Source: Rhodococcus spongiicola | GTDB taxonomy: Bacteria; Actinomycetota; Actinomycetes; Mycobacteriales; Mycobacteriaceae | Direction of reading: 5' to 3' | DNA: 64,000 nucleotides | Assembly (NCBI RefSeq): GCF_004011835.1 | Contig: NZ_RKLN01000006.1 | Span: 124,001 to 188,000 of the forward strand | Shown here: piece by piece, positions 36,245 to 45,582 of the stretch | Position numbering within the stretch: position 1 is the stretch's first letter | Layout of the letters: the number at the start of each line of letters is the position of its first letter | Notes under the pieces: model-generated | The model's input: only the letters and a program-made list of their open reading frames with translations | Databases searched by the model: none | What the model was told of the DNA's origin: nothing | Made by a program: the position numbers and the translations under genes

Positions 36245-36433
36245 TCAGCGCCTCCGCAGTCGCTCGCGGCGCAGCAGATCCACCTCTGGCAGATCCAGCG
36301 GCGGCAGTTCTGCGATACCTAACCCTGTGTCACACCCTCGAGGCCGTTGCTCACGCCGTCGCCGACACCGTGCGCCACCCCCTACCGGTCTGGCGCCGGG
36401 GGCGGAGAGTCGCGTGTCGCCCACGCTCGAGCG
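36245..36433 (-). pseudogene. Remnant of gatD 3' end, oldest copy
   Basis: Minus-strand sequence matches the last codons of gatD (LLRRERLR region and the ELPPLDLPE region), then skips a block and resumes near the GVGNGVGDG region with many substitutions. An internal deletion and frame damage make it non-functional. It is the decayed first product of the duplication series that also produced 36721-37226. Confidence 0.75.
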
Positions 36434-36514
36434 CCCCGGTGGATGAGTTCTGGTAGGCACCGGGGCATGTCTGGTATGAACCGGTCACAACTCGGAAAAT
36501 TCGCGTCCGAAATA

Positions 36515-36542
36515 TTGCGGGGGCCGCCCGCGAGCGTATTAT
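36515..36542 (+). promoter_or_regulatory. Promoter of RNA element copy B
   Basis: TTGCGG (36515-36520), 16 bases, TATTAT (36537-36542). A good -10 in otherwise GC-rich DNA, pointing rightward into the structured element. Confidence 0.6.
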
Positions 36543-36548
36543 CAATGG

Positions 36549-36703
36549 TGCGGATCGAGTCAGCAGTCGCTAACGGTGAAAAGCTCGTGAAGCAAGGATG
36601 CGGAGCAAGTGAGTAGACCAGTCGGGTGAAAAGCTTGTGACGCAGAGATGCGGCCGGTAATGCAAAAGCATTCCCGGCCATATCCCTGTTTGGGACGTTT
36701 TCT
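36549..36703 (+). ncRNA. Candidate structured RNA, copy B (two modules)
   Basis: From about 36549 the transcript has two tandem modules: CGAG...GUGAAAAGCUCG then CAAG...GUGAAAAGCUUG. Each is followed by a small GCA/TGC hairpin. A hairpin at 36652-36679 (GGCCGG/CCGGCC, AATGC/GCATT, loop AAAA) and a terminator-like TCCC-TGTTT-GGGA with CGTTTTCT at 36683-36703 complete it. CGAG/CUCG versus CAAG/CUUG is covariation. No open reading frame of note lies inside. The family is unrecognised; it could be a small RNA or a riboswitch-like leader. Confidence 0.5.
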
Positions 36704-36720
36704 AAAAGGCGTGCCCGGGG

Positions 36721-37226
36721 TCAGCGCACCCGCAGCCGCTCGCGGCGCAGCAGATCCACCTCGGGCAGATCCAGCGGCGGCAGTTCTGCGACACCGAGCG
36801 CTCGCTTCAACAGCAGGTCGGCGAGTTCCGGGTTCCGCGCCAGGACGGGACCGTGCATGTAGGTGCCGATCACCGAACCCTGCGTCACACCCTCGAGCCC
36901 ATCGCCGACGCCGTTGCCCACACCGTGCGTCACCCGCCCGACCGGCGTGGCATCGGGGCCGAGAGTAGTTCCGCCCCGGTGGTTTTCGAATCCGGACAGC
37001 GGTGCGGTGAGGCCGTCGAGCAGCGGTGTGGTGATGACCTCGCCGATCGATCGCGTCTCCTGCGGGGACGTGGTGGCGTCGAGCATCGACACCCCGTCGA
37101 CGCGCTCACCGCTCGAGGTCTCGTACCAGTGCCCGAGTACCTGGATCGCCGCGCAGATCGCCAACACCGGCGCACCCCGCTCCGCTGCCCTCTGAAGTCC
37201 GGGGTAGGTCTTCAGGTGCCGGGTGG
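36721..37226 (-). pseudogene. Truncated second copy of gatD (residues 71-237)
   Basis: Encodes GatD from TRHLKTYPGLQ to the normal C-terminus, retaining the catalytic Cys94 and His194 but lacking the first 70 residues. The frame is open upstream to 37350 through the antisense of the RNA element (adding QTCPGAYQNSSTGALEPT), with no plausible ribosome binding site. Apart from a few substitutions near its 5' end it equals the intact gene, so it is recent. Confidence 0.8.
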
Positions 37227-37319
37227 TTGGCTCGAGCGCCCCGGTGGATGAGTTCTGGTAGGCACCGGGGCATGTCTGGTATGAACCGGTCACAACTCGG
37301 AAAATTCGCGTCCGAAATA

Positions 37320-37347
37320 TTGCGGGGGCCGCCCGCGAGCGTATTAT
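37320..37347 (+). promoter_or_regulatory. Promoter of RNA element copy A
   Basis: TTGCGG (37320-37325), 16 bases, TATTAT (37342-37347). Same as copy B at an 805-bp offset. It drives transcription toward the 3' end of gatD, i.e. antisense to it if not terminated. Confidence 0.6.
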
Positions 37348-37353
37348 CAATGG

Positions 37354-37508
37354 TGCGGATCGAGTCAGCAGTCGCTAACGGTGAAAAGCTCGTGAAGCAA
37401 GGATGCGGAGCAAGTGAGTAGACCAGTCGGGTGAAAAGCTTGTGACGCAGAGATGCGGCCGGTAATGCAAAAGCATTCCCGGCCATATCCCTGTTTGGGA
37501 CGTTTTCT
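37354..37508 (+). ncRNA. Candidate structured RNA, copy A (two modules)
   Basis: Appears identical to copy B, with the long hairpin at 37457-37484 and the terminator-like hairpin at 37488-37500 followed by CGTTTTCT. It directly follows, on the opposite strand, the stop of the intact gatD. It could therefore also act in RNA form as the 3' end of the murT-gatD transcript. Confidence 0.5.
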
Positions 37509-37525
37509 AAAAGGCGTGCCCGGGG

Positions 37526-38239
37526 TCAGCGCACCCGCAGCCGCTCGCGGCGCAGCAGATCCACCTCGGGCAGATCCAGCGGCGGCAGTTCTGCGACACC
37601 GAGCGCTCGCTTCAACAGCAGGTCGGCGAGTTCCGGGTTCCGCGCCAGGACGGGACCGTGCATGTAGGTGCCGATCACCGAACCCTGCGTCACACCCTCG
37701 AGCCCATCGCCGACGCCGTTGCCCACACCGTGCGTCACCCGCCCGACCGGCGTGGCATCGGGGCCGAGAGTAGTTCCGCCCCGGTGGTTTTCGAATCCGG
37801 ACAGCGGTGCGGTGAGGCCGTCGAGCAGCGGTGTGGTGATGACCTCGCCGATCGATCGCGTCTCCTGCGGGGACGTGGTGGCGTCGAGCATCGACACCCC
37901 GTCGACGCGCTCACCGCTCGAGGTCTCGTACCAGTGCCCGAGTACCTGGATCGCCGCACAGATCGCCAACACAGGCGCACCCCGCTCCGCTGCCCTCTGG
38001 AGTCCTGGGTAGGTCTTCAGGTGCCGGGTGGCCAGGCGCTGCGCGGAGTCCTCCGCCCCACCGAGCGCATACAGGTCCAGCGACTCGGGTACCGGGTCGC
38101 TGAGGGTGATGTCGACGATCTCGGCGTCGTAGCCGCGCATGCGCAGACGCTGACGCAGGACCAAGGCGTTGCCGCCGTCGCCGTAGGTGCCCATGACGTC
38201 GGGCAGGACGAGGCCGATGCGGACCGTGGACTCAGACAT
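37526..38239 (-). CDS. gatD: Lipid II isoglutaminyl synthase, glutaminase subunit GatD
   Basis: A 237-residue class-I glutamine amidotransferase. It releases ammonia from glutamine for MurT, which amidates the D-Glu of lipid II. Nucleophile Cys94 is in VLAICAAIQVLG and His194 in GTYMHGPVLARNP. The ATG at 38239 overlaps the murT stop by eight bases and has AAGGAGAA upstream; longer frames are not supported. Its 3' two-thirds is duplicated downstream. Confidence 0.95.
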   Translation of the reverse strand: MSESTVRIGLVLPDVMGTYGDGGNALVLRQRLRMRGYDAEIVDITLSDPVPESLDLYALGGAEDSAQRLATRHLKTYPGLQRAAERGAPVLAICAAIQVLGHWYETSSGERVDGVSMLDATTSPQETRSIGEVITTPLLDGLTAPLSGFENHRGGTTLGPDATPVGRVTHGVGNGVGDGLEGVTQGSVIGTYMHGPVLARNPELADLLLKRALGVAELPPLDLPEVDLLRRERLRVR

Positions 38240-39500
38240 CGCGCTTGTTCTCCTTGGCGATTGCGGTGTTGAGGTCACGGAAAGCCGTGTAATTGGCCAG
38301 CACCTCGACGCGTCCGGGTGGGCACGACGCGATCGCGCGCATCGGATCGTGCTCGAGGGTGTGCTCGACGCCCGCGTACGTCAACCGGACGGCGAGGTCG
38401 GTGCCCCGTTCGCCCGCAGCGACCACCTTGACGCCCTCGAAGTGCTCGAACCGCACGTCCCACAGCCACGACAGGTCCTCCCCGTCGGGCACTTGGCCGT
38501 TGACGGCGATCACGAGGCCGTCGACGCTGTGGTCGATCATCGACAGGGCCTCCTGCCAGCCGGCCGGGTTCTTCGCGAGCAGCAGGTGCACGGCGTGCGG
38601 TCCCACCTGGACGGTGCTGTAGCGGCCGGCGACCTCGTCGACGGCCGATGCGGCGGCGACGGCGTCCTCCGCCTTCGCGCCCATCGCCACGGCCGCAGCG
38701 ACGGCCTGCGCCGCGTTGCCACGGTTGGCCTTGCCCGGCAGCGTCAGTTTCATCGGGATCACGAGCCCGCCCGGGCCGTGGAGATTGTCGTCGTCGACCC
38801 ACCAGTCGGGCGTGGGGCGCGCGAAGTCCGACCCAGTGCTGCGCCAGTTCGGCCCGTCCCACACGATCGGTTCTCCGGTACGCGGGCAGCTCACGGAGTC
38901 ACTCGCCCAACCACCGCCGGCGGCGACCCACACCACGTTCTCGCAGTCATAGGCGACGGAGGTCACCAGCACGTCGTCGCAGTTCGCGACCACGATCGCT
39001 TCCGGGTGCCGCTCGAGTCCGGCGCGAAGCTTGCGCTCGATCATGTTTATCTCGCCGACCCGGTCCAGCTGGTCGCGGCTCAGGTTCAGCAGCACGACGA
39101 CCTCGGGGTCCACGGCGTCGCACACATGCGGGACGTGCAGTTCGTCGACCTCGAGCGCGGCGAGCGGCGCGTCGACGCGGGCGGTGAGCGCGGCGACGAT
39201 GCCCGCGTCCATGTTGGCGCCGTCGGTTTGCGTGGCCACTTCGCCGAGTGTCGAGAGAGCCGCCGCGGTCATCCGGTTCGTGGTGGACTTGCCGTTGGTG
39301 CCGGTCACCACCACCGTCCGGCGACCGTGGCCGAGCTGCTGCAACAGTGTCGGATCGATCTTCAGCGCGATCAGGCCGCCGATCATCGAGCCCTTACCGC
39401 GTCCTGCCTTCTGCGAGGCCCACGCGGCTGCGGCGGCCGCCCGCAACGCGAGCCGGCCCCGAAGTGTCATCCGAGGGGTCGTCCGAGTGCTTGTTCCCAC
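38232..39500 (-). CDS. murT: Lipid II isoglutaminyl synthase, Mur ligase-like subunit MurT
   Basis: A 422-residue Mur-ligase-like enzyme with P-loop VTGTNGKSTT (65-74), a middle domain with LLNLSRDQLDR, and a C-terminal DUF1727 domain that binds GatD. The zinc-ribbon positions read Cys206-Pro-Arg-Thr209 and Ser222-Thr-Gly-Ser225. The CxxC...CxxC spacing is kept but three of four ligands are replaced. Translationally coupled to gatD; together they amidate peptidoglycan precursors. Confidence 0.95.
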   Translation of the reverse strand: MGTSTRTTPRMTLRGRLALRAAAAAAWASQKAGRGKGSMIGGLIALKIDPTLLQQLGHGRRTVVVTGTNGKSTTNRMTAAALSTLGEVATQTDGANMDAGIVAALTARVDAPLAALEVDELHVPHVCDAVDPEVVVLLNLSRDQLDRVGEINMIERKLRAGLERHPEAIVVANCDDVLVTSVAYDCENVVWVAAGGGWASDSVSCPRTGEPIVWDGPNWRSTGSDFARPTPDWWVDDDNLHGPGGLVIPMKLTLPGKANRGNAAQAVAAAVAMGAKAEDAVAAASAVDEVAGRYSTVQVGPHAVHLLLAKNPAGWQEALSMIDHSVDGLVIAVNGQVPDGEDLSWLWDVRFEHFEGVKVVAAGERGTDLAVRLTYAGVEHTLEHDPMRAIASCPPGRVEVLANYTAFRDLNTAIAKENKRDV

Positions 39501-39626
39501 GTGATGAGTTTTCCACAGGCCGCTGCGTGAAGCCGTGCCGCGTTGCGGCCGTCACGTCCGGAAACGACGGTGCCGCGCTCCCGATGGGAGCACGGCACCG
39601 TGATTGATCCTGCAACGACGCGGGTG

Positions 39627-39678
39627 GTGCGACTCAGCCCGCGCCGCGGGAGGTGCGACTCAGCCCGCGCCGCGGGAG
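39627..39678. repeat. Two 26-bp direct repeats at the 3' end of the SHOCT gene
   Basis: A 26-bp unit starting GTGCGACTCAGCCCGCG is present at 39627-39652 and 39653-39678. Its first 11 bases recur at 39679 as the last codons and stop of the adjacent gene, so the unit was copied from that region. Each unit contains the small hairpin CCCGCG/CGCGGG. Confidence 0.9.
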
Positions 39679-39685
39679 GTGCGAC

Positions 39686-40069
39686 TCAGTCGCCCAGCGC
39701 CTTGGCCTTGAGTGCAGCGAACTCGTCCTGCGTGATGGTGCCCGCATCGAGCAGTGCCTTGGCATCGGCGATCTGCTCCGCGCCGGACTTTCCGCTGGCA
39801 ACCTGGCGGATGTAGGCGTCCTGCGCGTCCTGCACCTCCCGGGCCGCCCGGATCGAGCGCTTCGTCATGTCATCACCCTTGACGATCAGGTAGATCAGCG
39901 CCGTGATGAACGGGAGGATGATCAGGAAGACCACCCAGATCGCCTTCACCCAGCCAGAGGTCTTGTGGTCCCGAAACAGGTCGGTGATGATCGAGAACAG
40001 CAGGATCAGGTACGCGATGAACGCGAAGCTGACGAGAATAACCCAGAGAAAATCCCAGAAAGAGTCCAT
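39686..40069 (-). CDS. Small membrane protein with PLDc_N and SHOCT domains
   Basis: A 127-residue protein with two membrane helices (about 3-27 and 39-63) of the phospholipase-D-nuclease N-terminal type. The C-terminal SHOCT motif (IADAKALLDAGTITQDEFAA) ends it. The ATG at 40069 follows GGAG by six bases; an ATG four codons earlier is possible. Such proteins are common in actinobacteria and of unknown function. Confidence 0.85.
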   Translation of the reverse strand: MDSFWDFLWVILVSFAFIAYLILLFSIITDLFRDHKTSGWVKAIWVVFLIILPFITALIYLIVKGDDMTKRSIRAAREVQDAQDAYIRQVASGKSGAEQIADAKALLDAGTITQDEFAALKAKALGD

Positions 40070-40242
40070 CGGTGGCTCCATTCACGTGTTTCCGTAGCGG
40101 GTGCACCTGACTTTGGCACAATCTGTGGCCCAATTTGGTCATTCTGGGCCGCTGAAATCCAAGTCGCAACGAACATTCCGTGAACCGGCCATGATTGACG
40201 GGCACGACCAGCGTGGACGACCTTGCGATAGGGGACTTGACC

Positions 40243-42135
40243 ATGACTGTTCCGGCAGATGCCACACCGGAGATCGCAACGGCCAATGTGCGATTCGCCG
40301 AGACCCTGCCCGATGGGGACGATGTAGACGCCCAGCGGGGGTTCATCGCGACCCTGACCCCGGGTGTCGTCCGAGCAGCAGACGGAACCGTCGTGTGGGA
40401 CAACGACGCCTATTCGTTCCTCGACGGTGAGTGCCCGCCCACGGTGAATCCGAGCCTGTGGCGGCAGGGCGGCCTCTGTGCCAAGCAGGGGCTGTTCGAG
40501 GTGTGCGAGGGGATCTACCAGGTTCGTGGACTGGACCTTTCGAACATGACGCTCGTCGAGGGCGACACCGGGGTCATCGTGATCGACCCGCTGATCTCCA
40601 CCGAGACCGCCGCGGCGGCGCTTGGGCTGTATCGTGCGCACCGCGGCGACCGTCCGGTTACCGCGGTCATCTACACCCATTCGCACGCTGACCATTTCGG
40701 CGGTGTCAAGGGCGTAGTCGACGTCGCATCCGTCGAGGCTGGACGTTGTCCAGTGATCGCACCGGCCGGCCTCGTCGAACACGCGGTCGCCGAGCATGTC
40801 TACGCCGGTACCGCTATGGCACGGCGGGCCGCTTACATGTACGGGGCGGCGTTGCCGCGCGGTCCTCGGGGATCGGTGGGCGCGGGCCTCGGTCAGACGA
40901 CGTCGACGGGGACGGTCTCGCTCATCTCGCCGACACTGTCCATCGAGCACACAGGGCACACGGAGGTAATCGACGGGGTCAGGATCGTGTTCCAGTTGAC
41001 ACCAGGCACCGAGGCACCGTCGGAAATGAACTTCCACTTCCCTGACCGCCGCGCTCTGTGTATGGCGGAAAACGCCACTCACACCCAGCACAACTTGCTC
41101 ACGCTGCGTGGGGCACTCGTGCGGGATCCGCACGTATGGGCGCACTATCTCACCGAAGCGATCAATCGGTACGCGGTCGACTCGGACGTGCTGTTCGCGT
41201 CGCACCACTGGCCCACATGGGGGACCGAGCGCCTCACCGAGTACCTCGCACAGCAGCGTGACCTCTACGCGTACTTGCACGACCAGACGGTGCGTCGGAT
41301 GAACCAGGGCTGCACCGGAATCGAGATCGCCGAGGAGATGATGCTCCCGCCGGCGCTCGCGCAGGCGTGGCACGTGCGGGGCTACTACGGTTCCGTCAGC
41401 CACAACGTCAAGGCGATCTACCAGCGCTACATGGGGTGGTTCGACGGCAACCCGGCCCACCTGTGGGAGCATCCGCCCGTCGAATCGGCGAAACGGCACG
41501 TCGAGTTCATGGGCGGCGCCGACGAGGTGCTTCGGAAGGCACGGAAGTCTTTCGCGGACGGTGATTTCCGGTGGGTTGCCCAGGTAGTGAATTACGTCGT
41601 ATTCGCCGACCCCGCCAACGTCGAGGCGAAGGAGCTGCAGGCCCAGACACTCGAGCAGCTCGGGTACGGAGCCGAGAACGGCACGTGGCGTAACTTCTAC
41701 CTGACTGGCGCGATGGAACTGCGCGACGGGCCGGTCGGCACCCCTACCGACGTCGCGTCGGCCGACGTGGCGCGGGAGTTGTCTGTCGAGCAACTGTTCG
41801 ACGCGGTTTCTTTGCGCGTCGACGGGCCCAGGGCCTGGGACGCCCGGATGGTGATCGACTGGGACATCGCCGACGAGGCTCGGGTGCACCGGATGGAGCT
41901 GCGCAACGGCGTGCTCGTGCACTGGGATCTCGATGGCACCCGGTCCGCGCCCGAACCGGATGCGCGATTCACGCTCACCCGCTCGCTGCTGCTGGGCGTC
42001 CTGCAGGGTGCGGTCGATCTGTCCATGGCCATCGCCGACGGGAGCGTCGACGCGCAGGGCGACTTGGCCAAGCTGGTGGAGTTCGTCGGCTACCTCGACC
42101 GCCCGGATCCGGGCTTCGCGATCGTCACGCCGTGA
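40243..42135 (+). CDS. Alkyl sulfatase / SDS hydrolase-like metallo-beta-lactamase-fold enzyme
   Basis: A 630-residue type III sulfatase-like hydrolase. The di-zinc motif THSHADHFGG gives His146, His148, Asp150 and His151. A helical dimerisation region follows, and the C-terminal SCP2-like domain (about residue 510 on) binds the alkyl chain. It should release sulfate and alcohol from alkyl sulfates. The ATG at 40243 is chosen for AGGGGA upstream; a TTG at 40195 would add 16 residues. No signal peptide is seen. Confidence 0.88.
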   Translation: MTVPADATPEIATANVRFAETLPDGDDVDAQRGFIATLTPGVVRAADGTVVWDNDAYSFLDGECPPTVNPSLWRQGGLCAKQGLFEVCEGIYQVRGLDLSNMTLVEGDTGVIVIDPLISTETAAAALGLYRAHRGDRPVTAVIYTHSHADHFGGVKGVVDVASVEAGRCPVIAPAGLVEHAVAEHVYAGTAMARRAAYMYGAALPRGPRGSVGAGLGQTTSTGTVSLISPTLSIEHTGHTEVIDGVRIVFQLTPGTEAPSEMNFHFPDRRALCMAENATHTQHNLLTLRGALVRDPHVWAHYLTEAINRYAVDSDVLFASHHWPTWGTERLTEYLAQQRDLYAYLHDQTVRRMNQGCTGIEIAEEMMLPPALAQAWHVRGYYGSVSHNVKAIYQRYMGWFDGNPAHLWEHPPVESAKRHVEFMGGADEVLRKARKSFADGDFRWVAQVVNYVVFADPANVEAKELQAQTLEQLGYGAENGTWRNFYLTGAMELRDGPVGTPTDVASADVARELSVEQLFDAVSLRVDGPRAWDARMVIDWDIADEARVHRMELRNGVLVHWDLDGTRSAPEPDARFTLTRSLLLGVLQGAVDLSMAIADGSVDAQGDLAKLVEFVGYLDRPDPGFAIVTP

Positions 42136-42200
42136 CGGCGGATGACGCAACCGACCTGCGGGGTTCGTCGAGGCGAGTGCGACCGAGGAGGGGAGGGAAG

Positions 42201-42635
42201 GTGGCCGATTCTACGAGGTCGTCAGGTGTGTCCTGGGCGGGGATGGCGGATTGGCTGGTCGAATCGCTGGCCGACAAGCCGGTGGCCTTCATGCTCGAGA
42301 TGGGTCCGAGCGGATACCGCACGCGCGACGAACTCGACGAGATCGTGTGCGCGCAGATCGTTGTGCTCGCGGACGAGGTGTTGATGCTCCGTCGGTCCCG
42401 CGCGTTCCTCGAACAGTTGACCTTGGCCGACTACTCGACCAACGGGCTGATCCTGGAACGCTGGTTCTTCGACGACCACTTCGAGGACTGCACCGACGGC
42501 TACCTCTTCACCCGCGACGCCAGGCTGGTCGCCGACACCTGCGTCGCCTGGTTCCGAGACGAGTGGGGGGCCGAATCCACCGACGACCTCGGCTGCGATT
42601 ACCGCTTCCCGGACGAGTTGCCGGGCCATATATAG
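42201..42635 (+). CDS. Hypothetical protein, acidic
   Basis: A 144-residue protein (VADSTRSSGVSWAGMADWLV...) with many Asp/Glu and Trp residues and no membrane segment. Its fold is not recognised with confidence. The GTG at 42201 is chosen because GGAGGGGAGGGAA sits just upstream. An in-frame GTG at 42132 overlapping the sulfatase stop would add 23 Arg-rich residues. Cotranscribed with the sulfatase gene. Confidence 0.7.
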   Translation: MADSTRSSGVSWAGMADWLVESLADKPVAFMLEMGPSGYRTRDELDEIVCAQIVVLADEVLMLRRSRAFLEQLTLADYSTNGLILERWFFDDHFEDCTDGYLFTRDARLVADTCVAWFRDEWGAESTDDLGCDYRFPDELPGHI

Positions 42636-42668
42636 CCGGGCCACCCATAGACAATGGGCGCAATAGTC

Positions 42669-42732
42669 TGAGCGCCCATTCCCTGCGCCGGGTCGCGGAA
42701 ACCCGCTCCGGAGGCGAAGGAATGGGCGCTCA
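42669..42732. terminator. Long bidirectional hairpin between hypothetical gene and leuA
   Basis: TGAGCGCCCATTCC and GGAATGGGCGCTCA form a perfect 14-bp stem, with further pairing inside (CGCCGGG/CCGGAGGCG). It lies between convergent genes whose stops are at 42635 and 42745, so it can end transcription from both sides. Confidence 0.8.
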
Positions 42733-42744
42733 GGCCGAAGGCGG

Positions 42745-44742
<1,998 letters not shown>

Positions 44743-44779
44743 TTACCCCTATGGGGGTGGTGCGTGATCAACTGTGCGC

Positions 44780-45136
44780 ATGACAGCACAGCTCGAAGCG
44801 GCCCGAACGTATGTGGCCGCGCTGCTCAGCCACGACGGCGATTCCGTACCCTACGCGCCGACCGCGGTGCGTTACGAGATGGGCATCAAGACGGGTCGAT
44901 CCGGAAACCACTTGCGGCGCAGCCTCTCGCGAGGTCCCCAGTTCCGGGTCATCCGCGCCATCCGCGACGAGAACTACAGGGTGGAGGGCGACGAGGTGGT
45001 GGCCGACTACCTGATCGACGCCGGCCTGTTCGGCCGCACGCTGGTCACCGCGCATGTTCACGAGACGTTCCTGATTCCGGCCGCCGACCCGCGCATTCAC
45101 CGGATCGACGCCAAGATCAGGCTGGTCGGTCGCTAG
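44780..45136 (+). CDS. Hypothetical protein, possibly NTF2/SnoaL-like
   Basis: A 118-residue protein (MTAQLEAARTYVAALLSHDG...) with a helix then alternating strands (FRVIRAIRDENYRVEGDEVVADYLIDA), compatible with a small cone-shaped fold such as SnoaL/NTF2. It includes the motif VRYEMGIKTGRSG. Divergent from leuA. Function unknown. Confidence 0.65.
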   Translation: MTAQLEAARTYVAALLSHDGDSVPYAPTAVRYEMGIKTGRSGNHLRRSLSRGPQFRVIRAIRDENYRVEGDEVVADYLIDAGLFGRTLVTAHVHETFLIPAADPRIHRIDAKIRLVGR

Positions 45137-45146
45137 TCACCATCGC

Positions 45147-45380
45147 TCAGTCCGGAAGTCGGCGCATCTCGACGAGGCTGAGGCCGAGGGCGTCGAAACG
45201 GGCGAGCATGCCGCGCAGCTCGGTGTTGTCGCGGACAGGCCCGTACAGCGTGGTGTGGGCGTGAGCCGTCTCCGAGACCTGCAGCTCCGGGAAGGCCGCG
45301 AGCACCCGCTCGGATAGTTCGCCGCCGACGAGGAAGGCATACCGCACAGTGGTGGGTCGGCCCGGGTCGGAAGTAGCCAT
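45147..45380 (-). CDS. Small hypothetical protein
   Basis: A 77-residue protein (MATSDPGRPTTVRYAFLVGG...) containing HTTLYGPVRDNTELRGMLAR. The ATG at 45380 has GGGAGAAG just upstream; an in-frame extension to 45506 runs through a repetitive, non-family region and is rejected. It lies directly downstream of the LuxR regulator gene on the same strand and may be its partner or target. Confidence 0.7.
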   Translation of the reverse strand: MATSDPGRPTTVRYAFLVGGELSERVLAAFPELQVSETAHAHTTLYGPVRDNTELRGMLARFDALGLSLVEMRRLPD

Positions 45381-45435
45381 GACTTCTCCCTGTGGTTCTC
45401 TGTATTGCCGAGCAGCGCCGTTGCCTATCAGCGCA

Positions 45436-45467
45436 GTCGCCGAGCAGAGCCGTCGCTGAGCAGAGCC
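45436..45467. repeat. 16-bp tandem repeat
   Basis: GTCGCCGAGCAGAGCC at 45436-45451 is repeated with one change at 45452-45467, and a diverged third unit lies near 45403-45418. It occupies the gap between the small hypothetical gene and the LuxR regulator gene. Confidence 0.85.
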
Positions 45468-45582
45468 GTCGCCGGGTGCGCTTGCCAGATGCTCGTACCC
45501 GTCCATCGAGGATCTCGCGGCGGGCCCGCGGACGCTTCACCCGTCGATGGTGAACCTCACCCGGTGATGGTGGGTCGGAGGC

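Larger units (their letters stand above)
36422..38031 (-). repeat. 805-bp direct tandem duplication (gatD 3' part plus downstream RNA element)
   Basis: Positions 36422-37226 and 37227-38031 match with a constant 805-bp offset; the few differences seen cluster near 37165-37205. Each unit holds the promoter/RNA element followed by gatD codons from Thr71 to the stop. A shorter, diverged third copy lies at about 36005-36433. The unit ends abruptly in GCCGGGTGG within gatD. Confidence 0.95.

Noticed and set aside
36721-37350. Complete second GatD enzyme
   Set aside because: The open frame before residue 71 is antisense of the RNA element and lacks the N-terminal strand region; it is a truncated duplicate.
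36131-37508. Known riboswitch classes or 6C RNA for the repeated element
   Set aside because: The conserved cores I can recall for cobalamin, TPP, glycine, SAM, c-di-GMP, c-di-AMP, fluoride and 6C RNA are not present; left as unrecognised.
40006-42150. 714-codon minus-strand open frame across the alkyl sulfatase gene
   Set aside because: Shadow of the sulfatase and the SHOCT gene; composition and lack of motifs argue against coding.
45381-45506. N-terminal extension of the small hypothetical gene at 45147
   Set aside because: The added residues come from a 16-bp repeat region, and a good ribosome binding site precedes the internal ATG at 45380.
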